Shown here: positions 52,082 through 62,500 of the stretch, in pieces
Position numbering within the stretch: the first letter of the stretch is position 1
How the letters are laid out: each line of letters starts with the position of its first letter
Assembly (NCBI RefSeq): GCF_011799805.1
Contig: NZ_WXUB01000003.1
Location: 620,001-684,000, forward strand
Length of the DNA stretch: 64,000 bases
Source of the DNA: Maribellus sediminis
Lineage (GTDB): Bacteria; Bacteroidota; Bacteroidia; Bacteroidales; Prolixibacteraceae
Reading direction: 5' to 3'
Translations under genes and position numbers: made by a program
Notes under the pieces: model-generated
What the model saw: the letters and a program-made list of their open reading frames with translations, nothing else
What the model was told of the DNA's origin: nothing
Database searches by the model: none

Positions 52082-53860
52082 TTATTTAGATGAAAAAAGT
52101 TGGTTGTAATAAGGTGGAATGTCCTTTTTGTCGATTTTCATGATGACTACCTGTGGTTTTCCGTCGGCAGAATTCCTGACCGCCTTTTTCATTGCCTCAT
52201 CCAGTTCTTTTGGATCACAGGCGTGGTAAGCATCGGCACCAAGGCTTTCGGCATATTTCACTAAATCAGGATTACCCAGATCAAATATTTCTTCCCATTC
52301 TTTTCTTGGTCCTTCTGCGGGGAAGAAATGTGCTTGTCCCTGGCTTACCATGGCCAGGTCGTTATCGTTTAATACGATCCAGATAGCCCCTATTTTATGC
52401 CGGGCGGCTGTTGAAACTTCGGCACCCTGCATCAGAAATGCACCATCGCCGGTAACACAAACAACTACATCATCGGGGCAACCGGTTTTAGCACCTACAA
52501 CCGCACCAACAGCAAATCCCATCGGTCCCATTGATAAGGCAGTGAAGATCTCCTGCGGAAAATCCACTTTTAAATAATGGACTGTCCAGCCAACACAGTT
52601 GCCGGCATCAACAAAAATTTTTGAATTTGCCGGTAAGGTATTCTGAATAACACGCATAGCGGCTGCCGGCCGTAAAGGCGAAGCTTCAGATTCGTATTGT
52701 TCTTTCGATTCGATAGGGGAGTAGCTTGTTTTAATTTTTTTGATGAGCTCACCGCGTGCTGAAACTGTTTTTGCGTCGGGAGGGAATTTGCTGATCGTCT
52801 GAGGCAATTTTTTTATAAATGCTGCGGCTTCTGCTACAATTCCGTGAGTCAGCGGAAAGCCTCTTCCTATAATTGCACTGTTAATGTCAACCTGGATGAA
52901 TGGTCCTTTGGGACATAGCAAAGGATTCCATTTCATAGTCGATAGTTCTCCAAGCGAAGAACCAATCACCATAATTGCATCATAATTCCCGTTGTCGGGG
53001 TGCAGGTAATACCAGGTCCACTGACAACTGGCAATTCCATATACCCGAAGCGAAAGCGGATGCGATTCGGGGAAAATCCCTTTTCCATCGGCAGTCGTCA
53101 TTACCGGAATATTGTAGGTCTCTACAAATTTTAAGAATGCATCGCGGGTTTCCTTGTTGCGCATGGCCTGCCGGCATCCGTTTCCTAGAAAAATGACCGG
53201 CTGCTTTGCTGAGGTCAGTGCTTTAACTGCCTGCTCAACATCTTCTGTTGATGCCGCAGTTTGCACCGTTCGGTAACTTGCTGTAGAGGGAGGCAGACTA
53301 TCCGTGTTCAGTGTTTCAACCGAAACGTTATCAGGAAAACTCAAATGCACCGCGTGCCGGGGCAGCGCCAGGGCATCTCTCAACGCCTGCTCGGTCAACG
53401 CCTGCATATCGCTGGCTGCATCAATTGATGTACTGTAGCGGGTAGCTGCTTTAAAGATCGTGTCAACATCCAGTACCGCATCAATTCCCTCCTGCAGATA
53501 GCCTTTACCGTAATATTGCTGAGCAACTTCTCCGGTTACGAGCATTACGGCCGAGCCATCGTTTTCGGCATTCATTATTCCGGTAAGCGCATTTGTTGCT
53601 CCCGGGCCTGAGGTTACAACCACAACCCCTAATTTGTCTGTTGCCCTGTAATAGCCGTCGGCAGCATAACCTGCACCGGTTTCCTGGCGGCAAACGATGT
53701 ATTCAATTTCTGAATTGTCGTTTTTTATTTCATTTAACAGATTTGCCAGTCCTCCGCCGGGAATCCCAAAAAGATGGGTGACTCCTTCAAGTTTTAAGTA
53801 ATGAAAAAATGCCTGTGCTACTGTGGATGAGGGTAACACATTTCCTTCTGATTTTTGCAT
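52082..53860 (-). CDS. Thiamine pyrophosphate enzyme (acetolactate synthase / oxo-acid decarboxylase-like)
   Basis: A 592-residue TPP-dependent enzyme with the three-domain layout of the acetohydroxyacid synthase superfamily. Glu60 in RQETGAGYAADGY activates TPP. The C-terminal TPP motif is TGDGAFLMQG followed about 25 residues later by LNDND. The FAD-like middle domain has the LGNGCRQ and DGKGIFPESHP signatures. No small regulatory subunit gene or ilvC is near, which argues against a housekeeping acetolactate synthase. A 2-oxo-acid decarboxylase or carboligase acting with the next-door oxidase is plausible. First gene of the operon, with a good promoter upstream. Confidence 0.85.
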   Translation of the reverse strand: MQKSEGNVLPSSTVAQAFFHYLKLEGVTHLFGIPGGGLANLLNEIKNDNSEIEYIVCRQETGAGYAADGYYRATDKLGVVVVTSGPGATNALTGIMNAENDGSAVMLVTGEVAQQYYGKGYLQEGIDAVLDVDTIFKAATRYSTSIDAASDMQALTEQALRDALALPRHAVHLSFPDNVSVETLNTDSLPPSTASYRTVQTAASTEDVEQAVKALTSAKQPVIFLGNGCRQAMRNKETRDAFLKFVETYNIPVMTTADGKGIFPESHPLSLRVYGIASCQWTWYYLHPDNGNYDAIMVIGSSLGELSTMKWNPLLCPKGPFIQVDINSAIIGRGFPLTHGIVAEAAAFIKKLPQTISKFPPDAKTVSARGELIKKIKTSYSPIESKEQYESEASPLRPAAAMRVIQNTLPANSKIFVDAGNCVGWTVHYLKVDFPQEIFTALSMGPMGFAVGAVVGAKTGCPDDVVVCVTGDGAFLMQGAEVSTAARHKIGAIWIVLNDNDLAMVSQGQAHFFPAEGPRKEWEEIFDLGNPDLVKYAESLGADAYHACDPKELDEAMKKAVRNSADGKPQVVIMKIDKKDIPPYYNQLFSSK

Positions 53861-53907
53861 AAACGTCGTGATAAGTTAGGGAAAAAGAATATAATAACTT
53901 TATATAT

Positions 53908-53938
53908 GAAATATAAGCTTAATCACGCACAAAAGCAA
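53908..53938 (-). promoter_or_regulatory. Putative promoter of the TPP/amine oxidase/KAS operon
   Basis: On the minus strand TTG (53936-53938) and TATATTTC (53908-53915, one mismatch to TAnnTTTG) are separated by 20 bases, the usual Bacteroidota spacing. The predicted start would leave about a 40-base leader before the ATG at 53860. Confidence 0.5.
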
Positions 53939-54041
53939 GTTTATACTGTTAATTTATGTATTTGTATACTTTCGGATGTATTTCATAGCCAGAATTATAC
54001 AGCATTTTGAAGAGGGAGTTGCTAAGAAGTAAAAGAATGGT

Positions 54042-54626
54042 CTAATTGATATTCCACTTTTGTTTTAGTGCAGCCAGATGCTTTTGTTTAAGTGGTTCCC
54101 TGTTTTTTTGTGCAAAAGCCGTGTGATAAGTATGGTTCTGTAAAAATCTGATCTGAATTTTATCCCAGTCTTCTTCGTTCGAAATCTTATTAAATGCCAT
54201 CAATTCTTTAAAAAGTGTGTCGCCGATGGCATAAAATGAATCCGTTCCCAGGTAATCGAGATCGGCATCACCAATAATTTTTTCGAGGGTGGTTTTGGGA
54301 AGCTGTGGAATTTTTGTTGCCCGAATCATTCCGGCTATAATTTCGATTTGTTCGTCGGTGTAATTCCATTCGGGGAGTATCTTTTTCGCGTACTTTACGC
54401 TTTCTTCTTCGTGTTCGTTGTAGGTTTGAATAAATCCAATATCGTGCAATAAAGCCGCGGTACGTAAAAGGAATGCGTCTTCGCGCGAGATGCTCATTCT
54501 TTTTATGTACTCGTTACACACCCGCAAAACATCTAAAGTATGGTGTACACCATGGTAGCTTAGTTTATCCGATAATTCTTCAGTTAATTTGTTAATGACA
54601 AACTGTTTGAGTTTTCTGATATTCAT
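54042..54626 (-). CDS. HD domain-containing phosphohydrolase
   Basis: A 194-residue protein of the HD superfamily of metal-dependent phosphohydrolases. His and Asp metal ligands are visible in HHTLDVLRV (near 27-35) and LLHDIGFIQTYNEHEE (near 60-75), with a later GDADLDYLGT. Family members hydrolyse nucleotides or cyclic nucleotides or act as metal-dependent phosphatases; the substrate is unknown. It is alone on the minus strand, about 100 bases downstream of the YitT gene, so it could be part of that signalling operon. Confidence 0.86.
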   Translation of the reverse strand: MNIRKLKQFVINKLTEELSDKLSYHGVHHTLDVLRVCNEYIKRMSISREDAFLLRTAALLHDIGFIQTYNEHEEESVKYAKKILPEWNYTDEQIEIIAGMIRATKIPQLPKTTLEKIIGDADLDYLGTDSFYAIGDTLFKELMAFNKISNEEDWDKIQIRFLQNHTYHTAFAQKNREPLKQKHLAALKQKWNIN

Positions 54627-54728
54627 CCTCTATTCGTTGTATGTTTAAAAACGTAGGTTAAATCCGTTTATTGATCTGGTTATAAAATTATACTTTTTCA
54701 GTTTAAAAATAATGTTAAACAATATATG

Positions 54729-55616
54729 TCAGTTTGATCTGTCGTGATGCCGCAGGTAACTTCCACGGACTTCTTTAATACTTTGAACAAAAAAGAAGGC
54801 ATCAGGATCGATCTGAACCACTTTTTGTTTGATGCGGTGGATCTCGAGCCGGGTAACTACCGCAACCACGATGTCGCAATCGTATTTTAAATGATAGGAA
54901 GAAGGCAGGTATCCACGTTCGCCTTTGTAAACGGTAATAGCTTTTCCAAACTCGTTAACAACAAGCGATTTAACTTCCTGATCTTTTTTCGATACGATAC
55001 TGAGCGAGGTAAATTCTTCGATACCGTCCACCACATAATCCGAAGTTTTCATGGCGATATAATAAACAAGAATGGAATACATGGCCGCCTCGTGGCCAAA
55101 TTCGACGGCAGCACCTATAATGACCAGCGAGTTAAACACCATGATAATCTCGCTGGTTGTGAAGCCGACTCTCTTTTTGGTGTAGTGGGCGATAATCTCG
55201 AGTCCGTCGACTACTCCACCACCACGTATTACCAAACCTATTCCGAGTCCCATCAGGAATCCGCCAAAGGAGGCCATCAACAATTTATCCTCGGTAATAA
55301 CCGGTACGCGAATAATCAACATTAATCCCGCAGTAACCAGGATAGCAATCATCGACTGCACGGCGAACGTCTTTCCAACCAGGCGGTAACCAATGTACAC
55401 AAAAGGAATGTTTATCACGATCAGCCAAATACTGATGTGAATGAGGAAAGCTTTTTCGAATATGATGGATACCGCAGTTACACCACCATCAACAAAGCCG
55501 TTTGGGATCAAAAAACCATCAAGAGCGATCACCGAGATCAGACTACCGAGGAGGGTGTATAGAATATATGGAAAAGAGAATATTGATTTCCAATCGATTC
55601 CTGCTTGTTTTTTCAT
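54729..55616 (-). CDS. YitT family membrane protein
   Basis: A 295-residue protein of the YitT (DUF161/DUF2179) family: five or six transmembrane helices in residues 15-190, with a GGxxDG-like motif GGGVVDGLEIIAHY, followed by a cytosolic DUF2179 domain (about 215-295, e.g. GYLPSSYHLKYDCDIVVAVV). Function is unproven. Gene spacing (24 bases) and direction place it right after the receiver-cyclase gene, so it may be an output or an unrelated passenger of the signalling operon. Confidence 0.9.
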   Translation of the reverse strand: MKKQAGIDWKSIFSFPYILYTLLGSLISVIALDGFLIPNGFVDGGVTAVSIIFEKAFLIHISIWLIVINIPFVYIGYRLVGKTFAVQSMIAILVTAGLMLIIRVPVITEDKLLMASFGGFLMGLGIGLVIRGGGVVDGLEIIAHYTKKRVGFTTSEIIMVFNSLVIIGAAVEFGHEAAMYSILVYYIAMKTSDYVVDGIEEFTSLSIVSKKDQEVKSLVVNEFGKAITVYKGERGYLPSSYHLKYDCDIVVAVVTRLEIHRIKQKVVQIDPDAFFFVQSIKEVRGSYLRHHDRSN

Positions 55617-55640
55617 ATTATGCTCCTTTTGATTCTTGTA

Positions 55641-56681
55641 TTATTCAATCACCTCGTAGCTTACCATTGGTTTCGACTTGTTCTTCATTTCAATTTCGCC
55701 GATTTTACGGCACTTAAAGAATTCCTTTATTTTCTCGTATGAATTTTCGCCGATCAGTACCTGTCCGGGGGCGGCTGCAGCCTGTAAACGCTGGGCGATA
55801 TTTACAGAGTCGCCGATAACGGTGTAGTCGAGCCGTCTGAGACTGGATGAACCAATATTCCCCGAGATCATTTCGCCGCTGTTGATGCCGATGGAAACAT
55901 TGGGTTGGTAGGAAACATGCTCGTTTACCTGTGGTAATTCCCTGATTTTATTCCTAACCGCTAAACAGGCATCGATTGCACGGTCGAGGTGATAATCGCC
56001 GTGGAAAACCGCCATGATGGCATCGCCAATAAACTTGTCAACATAACCATTCTGCGCAATGATCTCCTTGGCCATCACATCGAAATAATTGTTGAGGAGT
56101 GTTACCACCGTGTCGGGGGCTTCGTTTTCGCTGATCGATGTAAAACCACAAATATCGAGAAAAGCCACCGTGGCTTCAATGGTTTCGTTGGCGGTGATTG
56201 CTGATTCGAACTCACGAGCACCCATAAAATTCAGTACGGTTTCGTCGACATACATCTTCAGGATATTGTTTTCCTTGATGGCACGCAGCGTTTCGCGCAT
56301 TTGGCTAACCTGTTTTATGGTTTTCTCCAGGGTGATCTCAAGGTCTTTGAAATCAACCGGTTTGGTAATAAAATCGAAGGCGCCACGGTTCATTGCAATG
56401 CGGATATTCTCCATATCGCCATAAGCTGAAATTATCACCGACTTTAGAATAGCATGCGTTTCCGCCAGTTTCGATAGTAAAGTTAGACCGTCCATTTCGG
56501 GCATATTAATGTCGCTTAGTACCACATCAACATCGGTATGTTTTTCGAGCTGATCGAGGGCTTCCACACCATTGGCAGCAAACACGAACTCGTATTCCTG
56601 TTCCCTGATCTTTCTGCGAAATTTTTGTTTCACCAAAACTTCCAGATCGGCTTCATCGTCTACCACTAATATTTTTGTCAT
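55641..56681 (-). CDS. Response regulator with adenylate cyclase output
   Basis: A 346-residue protein: receiver domain (1-120; Asp8, Asp9, phospho-acceptor Asp57 in LSDINMPEMDG, Lys107) and a class III nucleotide cyclase domain (about 165-346). The catalytic set is complete: metal Asp176 (FLDICGF) and Asp220 (KFIGDAIMAVF), Lys216, and Asp291, Asn294, Arg298 (GDSVNIAQRL). Predicted phosphorylation-controlled cAMP producer. It overlaps the stand-alone receiver gene by 4 bases (ATGA). The Lys/Asp pair fits ATP rather than GTP specificity. Confidence 0.92.
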   Translation of the reverse strand: MTKILVVDDEADLEVLVKQKFRRKIREQEYEFVFAANGVEALDQLEKHTDVDVVLSDINMPEMDGLTLLSKLAETHAILKSVIISAYGDMENIRIAMNRGAFDFITKPVDFKDLEITLEKTIKQVSQMRETLRAIKENNILKMYVDETVLNFMGAREFESAITANETIEATVAFLDICGFTSISENEAPDTVVTLLNNYFDVMAKEIIAQNGYVDKFIGDAIMAVFHGDYHLDRAIDACLAVRNKIRELPQVNEHVSYQPNVSIGINSGEMISGNIGSSSLRRLDYTVIGDSVNIAQRLQAAAAPGQVLIGENSYEKIKEFFKCRKIGEIEMKNKSKPMVSYEVIE

Positions 56682-57055
56682 ACTTCAAGATTTTTTATTT
56701 TTTCTTTCAGCAGCGAAAAATCCACGGGTTTTGTTAGAAAGTCGTCAGCTCCGAGGGCCATTGCCCGCTTGTGGTTTTCTTCGTCGCCATAAGCGGTGAT
56801 CATCATTACAACGGGTGGCGGCGAATGATGTTTTTGCTTGATTTCTTCGAGCAATTCAAGTCCGCTCATTCCCGGCATATTAATGTCTGATAATATAAGT
56901 ACTGCTTCGTGATTAAAGTTCACCATGTATTTAAGTGCCTCCTCTCCCGAATAAGCAAATTCAAATACAATTTCGCCATTTTTAATTTCTTTTCTGAAAC
57001 GCTGCTGAAATAGAGGTTGGATGTCATGTTCGTCGTCAACTACTAGAATTTTCAT
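56678..57055 (-). CDS. Single-domain response regulator
   Basis: A 125-residue stand-alone receiver domain: Asp8 and Asp9 (VVDDEH), phospho-acceptor Asp57 (LSDINMPGMSG), a Thr in MITAYGDEEN and Lys109 (FLTKPVD). No output domain. It lies between the 7TM kinase gene (17 bases upstream) and the receiver-cyclase (4-base overlap), so it could be a phosphate sink or shuttle between the kinases and the cyclase, or act by protein-protein contact (inference). Confidence 0.93.
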   Translation of the reverse strand: MKILVVDDEHDIQPLFQQRFRKEIKNGEIVFEFAYSGEEALKYMVNFNHEAVLILSDINMPGMSGLELLEEIKQKHHSPPPVVMMITAYGDEENHKRAMALGADDFLTKPVDFSLLKEKIKNLEV

Positions 57056-57072
57056 GTGCTTTTAATTTTAAA

Positions 57073-59508
57073 TTATAAGGGTAAATTGATTATGAATTCG
57101 GTGCTCACGTTTTCTTCTGAATTTACTTTCATTGAGCCACCGTGTGCTTTAATTATATCGTAACTCAAACTCAAGCCCAGCCCGGTTCCCTGACCTGTTG
57201 GTTTGGTGGTAAAAAACGGTTGGAAGATTTTTTCTTTGAGCTGATCGGGAATTCCGCTTCCGTTGTCTTTTACACGGATCTCAATTTTATTATCCAGCAT
57301 TTTTGTGCTTACAGTTACCAAAGGTTTGTAACCTTCCTTTTTTTGTTTGCTTTTGTCGTAAACCGCATAAAATGCATTATTGATAAGGTTGATCAACACC
57401 CGGCCAATGTCTTGTGGTATCACTTTTACTTTCGGGAGTTTCGGGTCGGCATCCAGTTTGAAATCGGCATTGAATGCTTTGTCTTTGGCGCGAAGTCCGT
57501 GATAGGAAAGCCGCAGGTATTCGTCTGCTAAGGTATTTATATCGGTGAGTTCTTTTTGGCCACTGCTGCCACGACTGTGAAGCAACATGCTTTTTACAAT
57601 GGCATCGGCCCGCTTGCCGTGATAAATGATTTTCCCTTCGTTATCATCAATGTCCTGTGCCAAGGCAGTTACTTCGTCGAGGTTGTTGATGGCAATTTCC
57701 TCCTTCATTTCGGCAATCAACTCTTTATTCACTTCCGAGAAGTTATTCACGAAGTTTAAAGGATTCTGAATTTCATGTGCAATACCTGCTGTGAGTTCTC
57801 CCAATGAAGCCATTTTTTCGGCCTGGATGAGTTGCTTTTGAGTGGCTTTCAAATTTTCTAACGACTGACTAAGCTCTGCCGTTCTTTCTTTCACTTGATT
57901 TTCAAGCATTTCGTTTTGTGAGGCCAGTAACTCCTTTTTCTCTTCCGAAATCTTTACAACTTCGCTGGCATTTCGCCGTACTTCGCTGAGTACCTCTTTA
58001 TAGCGTAAGGCAATGTAAGCCAACAAGGACAATGGGAAGGAAAGGAACAGTATGGTTTGCATAATCGATTGTTGCGTGAAATTGGTAGAGTTCGAAGAAG
58101 AATACAGAGCGGAAAAAAGGATGATAGCAATAAATAAGGAAAACCCGATAACAATTATCCATTGAGCGCCTTTAATGGTTTTACGGGAAGTGATTACATA
58201 ATATCCCATGATCCCTAGCGTTGAAATACCCACAGAAGCTAAAATAATTCCGGGAAGATTTGTAATCAATTCTCCTGTTCCGATAAGGACAAATACAACG
58301 AATACTATTTTTAGTGATTTCGTTACTTTGCGATTAAACACAATTACAAAAAGTAAAATGCTGGAAATAAAGAATAGGGGCATTATGACATTTCCCAGAA
58401 AATTGAATATTACATAAGAACTATAGGATGCAAATGGATTATGCGGCATCCAGGCTTCAAATGACATAAAGGTTATTAGCGTTGAAAAAACGGCAATTAC
58501 TTTTAAACTTTTTTCTATCGGATTCAGAACAACCAGGATCCAAAACAAGAGACTAAGCAGAGCTCCAACAACCAGGCGAAGTACATTATAAATTGGCTCT
58601 TCGGCCAAATGGTTATCCCAGTATGCTCTTCGGGCATTGTCGTAAATTTGAAGGCTGAAGTGGCCTTTAAATTCATGTTTAGGTAACTTTGAAAGTTCAT
58701 CAACGAAATGCACTGCCAGTATATGTTCGGTATTAACCGGTATTAGGAGATCATGCGCTTTGGTGTGTGCCCTTTTATTTCCGGAAAAGGATTTTCCGTT
58801 GGCACCGGTATTTCCGTAACTGCGTATTAATTTTCCGTCGAAGTAAATATCGGCTGCCTGCCAACCATGGTAATACAGGTTAAGCGGAACATAAAACAAA
58901 CTTGAATCCACCCTGATTTTAGCTCTGAACCACCCCTCGAATCTCCCGTTTTCATCGGCAAAAGATTCTCTGATATCCGATGGTTTTAATTTTTTCCAGC
59001 CGGAAGTGTCCACCTCTTTGGCGGCCCATGTGCTGTCGTTTCCCTCGCGATACAGCCACATGTTTATACTCGACAAATACAGGGTATGTTCTGTATTAAT
59101 AAGCGAATCAGAGAGTGTGAGTAATTCAATCCTGGGAGAGATATCCTGCCAGGCCGCAACGGTATCGGTTAACACCGTATCCGTTTTTGAGACAAGAATT
59201 TTCCTGTTGATGTTTCGGCCAAACAGATTTACTTCCGCTTTCTCGGAGCTTCCCCTGTGTAAGCGGTACCTGTGTTCGCCCTCTTTCAAATCAAGAGTGA
59301 TAGATTTTTCTCCGGAGTCGCCAAGCGGTTTTAGTTGGTATTCTTCACCGGCATCGTAATCCCATTTGTTGAAATCTCCGGCGATAAAAACGCTGTCGTT
59401 TTCCAGGTCGATTTCCTCTTTCAGGATAATGGTTACCTTATGCTTTTCTTTTGCAAAGGCGAGGCCTACAAGCACCAATAGTAGAAATGTTATAACTGTT
59501 TTTTTCAT
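57073..59508 (-). CDS. Sensor histidine kinase with 7TM module and glycogen-binding-like N-terminus
   Basis: An 811-residue kinase: signal peptide (1-19), a beta sandwich with FIAGDFNKWD (41-50) like carbohydrate-binding module 48 of glycogen-binding proteins, then a second beta domain (about 125-285). Seven or so transmembrane helices follow (about 305-515). A coiled coil leads to a dimerisation H-box ELTAGIAHEIQNPLNF and a GHKL ATPase with N-box (NAFYAV), G1 (DNGSGIP) and G2 (TGLGLSLSYDI) motifs. It overlaps the upstream giant kinase by 4 bases (ATGA). Ligand suggested to be a sugar or polysaccharide but unproven. Confidence 0.88.
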   Translation of the reverse strand: MKKTVITFLLLVLVGLAFAKEKHKVTIILKEEIDLENDSVFIAGDFNKWDYDAGEEYQLKPLGDSGEKSITLDLKEGEHRYRLHRGSSEKAEVNLFGRNINRKILVSKTDTVLTDTVAAWQDISPRIELLTLSDSLINTEHTLYLSSINMWLYREGNDSTWAAKEVDTSGWKKLKPSDIRESFADENGRFEGWFRAKIRVDSSLFYVPLNLYYHGWQAADIYFDGKLIRSYGNTGANGKSFSGNKRAHTKAHDLLIPVNTEHILAVHFVDELSKLPKHEFKGHFSLQIYDNARRAYWDNHLAEEPIYNVLRLVVGALLSLLFWILVVLNPIEKSLKVIAVFSTLITFMSFEAWMPHNPFASYSSYVIFNFLGNVIMPLFFISSILLFVIVFNRKVTKSLKIVFVVFVLIGTGELITNLPGIILASVGISTLGIMGYYVITSRKTIKGAQWIIVIGFSLFIAIILFSALYSSSNSTNFTQQSIMQTILFLSFPLSLLAYIALRYKEVLSEVRRNASEVVKISEEKKELLASQNEMLENQVKERTAELSQSLENLKATQKQLIQAEKMASLGELTAGIAHEIQNPLNFVNNFSEVNKELIAEMKEEIAINNLDEVTALAQDIDDNEGKIIYHGKRADAIVKSMLLHSRGSSGQKELTDINTLADEYLRLSYHGLRAKDKAFNADFKLDADPKLPKVKVIPQDIGRVLINLINNAFYAVYDKSKQKKEGYKPLVTVSTKMLDNKIEIRVKDNGSGIPDQLKEKIFQPFFTTKPTGQGTGLGLSLSYDIIKAHGGSMKVNSEENVSTEFIINLPL

Positions 59509-62500
59509 GATTGAATGGGTAGGTTAATACTAAATTCAGTTCCATTTTTATCTGCGGAAGTTATTTCGAGTGTTCCACCATGCGCTTTCACAATATCATA
59601 ACTCAAACTCAATCCCAAACCCGTACCCTGTCCGGTTGGCTTGGTGGTAAAAAAGGGCTGAAAAATCTTTTCTTTTATGGAGTCGGGGATTCCGGGGCCG
59701 TTGTCTTTTACACGGATTACAGCTAAGCCGTTTTCACGAGCAGTTGAAATTGAAACCATTGGTTTGTAACCGGCTGGTTTTTCTTTAGCCCGCTGGTCGA
59801 CAGCGTAAAATGCATTGTTTAGTAAATTCAGAAAAACCCGGCCAATATCCTGTGGAACAACTTCAATTTTAGGCAATGATTCATCGGCTTCAAGCTTGAA
59901 ATCGGCATTAAACGATTTGTCTTTTGCGCGGAAACCGTGGTACGACAGGCGCAAATATTCATTGACTAAGGCATTGAGATCGGTTGGTTCGGCTTTTCCG
60001 CTACTACCCCGGCTATGCAAAAGCATTCCTTTAACGATCGACTCGGCCCGCTTACCGTGATGGTTAATCTTATCCAGATTTTGTTTAATATCTCCTGCAA
60101 TTTCAATGGCTTCATCAAGATCACCTTTAGCAAGCTCTTCTTTCATTTCGTCAATCAACTCGTTGCTGACTTCCGAAAAATTATTTACGAAGTTGAGTGG
60201 ATTTTGAATTTCGTGCGCAATGCCTGCCGTGAGCGCTCCCAGCGAGGCCATTTTTTCTGACTGGATAAGCTGGGCCTGGGTAGCTTTTAGTTCGGTTAAT
60301 GTTTTTTCTATTTGGTTCTTGGCCGCTTCCAGGTTTTTAAAATCTTCGTAACGGGCGTACGCAATGGAAAAAGCTTCAGCCAGTGTTTTCACCAGTTCGG
60401 TTTTTTCGAGCGATAGCTTTTCCTTGTCGCCCACATACAACATTCCCTGTTTAAAAGGCACAAAATGCAGATGCAATGATTCGGGTACTGAAGCAGAACC
60501 CTGGTAACTCCGTGCATTTTTAACCTGCCCGAGTTCCATCATCGACCGTGTCCACTCGATGAACTCTTTGCTGGTCCAATGGGTGTGAAAGAGGCGTTTT
60601 TTTCGCCAGTGCTCAAGGGTGTTTTTGGTTAAATCGTTAGCATTGAATGACAGATTTAATGCGGCAAGTGCCTTGCCTTCCGGCGTAGATAAATACACCT
60701 CTACTTTCTGTTCTGTTTCATTGACAATAAAAACACCGCAGCGGATAAACGGAACTTCGAGCGCCTGCAGTTCGCGCCAGATAACAGGGGTAATCCGGTT
60801 CAGATCTTCGGAAGTTCGCATGCTGGCTATTTCTCCGCGTATTCGATCGAGAGATGCTTGTTTTAAGGCTTCTTTGGCCTGCATTTCCGCTTGTTGAATA
60901 TCAAGGTACCTGCGATAGGTTAGTGAAAAAACTTTCGTAAATCTTTGGAATATGTCAATTTCAGCTGCAGTCAAATCATTTTTGGTATAGCCAAATATTG
61001 CTCCTTCCTTAAAAAAGAATTCATGATTTATCTGCCGGTGGTTGTATTGATCAATTTTAGGGAATTTATAACCGGGTGATTCTTTCAACAAATTATAATA
61101 GCTCTCGACTTCTTGTTTTTCCAGGGTATAGGAATAATAGTCTTTATGGTCCTTCCACGCCTTATAAATGCCATCCAGGAGTGGATGAATTCTGGTATCG
61201 AGTGTTCCCGTAATCACCTTATCTGCCGTTTTGGTATCCGGAGAAAGTGGTGTTGACCATAAATCCACAACGGGGGTTTCGTTAAAAATGAGGATCCCGG
61301 CCCGGAACAGTTCGATACCCAGTTTACTTAGTTCGTTGAACACGATCAGGGTTGCATCGGGTATATCTTTGCTGCTTCGCATTGCCATCGCCTTGGCACG
61401 TACCCGTTCGAGCGATATTTCTATTTCTGCTTCGCGGGCTTGTTTTTCAGCATTCTGCAGATCAAGAAAGCGGGTATAAGCTTGTTCAAAAACTTTTGAG
61501 AATCGCTTGAGAATATCGATTTCCTGATCGCTGAGTGTTTTGGCATGATGGGCGTGAATACCGATCATCGAGTTTTTTTGAATGGCAAAAGCCTGGGTCA
61601 GATGAGTTTGAGCCAGTATCCATTCTTTGCGGTCCTGCGGAACGATTTTAAGATCAGTGTTTTCGAAAGCGTGTTCGAACCAAATGTTTTTTTCTATCCC
61701 GTATATTTTTGAAACGAAATCTTTTTTATCGTCCCAGGCATCATAGAAATCGTTGATTGACGGAGCGTCAAAGTAAGGTAACCTGAAACGTGCAGGTTTT
61801 GTGATTTTGTCTTCCATCCAAAAATCAAAACCTTTGAATTCTTCAATCCGTGTTGCAATAAAAGCCGCGCCATCCAAAGCAAAATCCAAGCCTTGCAGTT
61901 GTTCGAATACAACTGATACAACGTTTTGCAGTTCTTCGCTTTTTTGCATTCCCAACGATTTTGACCTGACTCTTTCCAGAGCAGCTTCTATCTGTGCTTC
62001 ACGAGCCTGTACTTCGGCTTTTTGTAAATCGAGGAAACGGGTGTAAGACTGATCGAAGACAACTCCAAACCGTTTAAAAATGCCATTTTCCTCCTCGCCG
62101 AACTCATTCGATTGATATCGCTGAAATACTAGAATTGAGTTTTTATTGACTACAACTGACCTTGCATACCCCGGGGCTTCAAGAATGAATTTTTGTCTTT
62201 CCACGGGTGTTCTTTTAAAATCGGAATACTTAAAGAGTAATCTGAAAAACCGGTTTTTTTCGGTTTTGGAATATTTTTCTTTGTAAAAATTTTTTCCATC
62301 CTGAACTGCCTGAAAAGCATTATCCATGATCGGATGATCGAGGTATGGGATATGAAATTTTTCCAGGTAATCCCGTCCTTCGACCGCTATCCAATCGATT
62401 ACCCCCTTTTTCGGATCGGAAAAATCCGTTATTATTTGTGTTCCTGCAACGAATTGTATTCCCAGTCCCCGCACTTCTTTTTCAAGCAGCCGGACAACTT

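Noticed and set aside
52082-53860. Housekeeping acetolactate synthase (ilvB)
   Set aside because: No ilvN, ilvC or ilvD neighbours, and the gene is coupled to an amine oxidase and a KAS III homologue; ilvE in the window is over 20 kb away.
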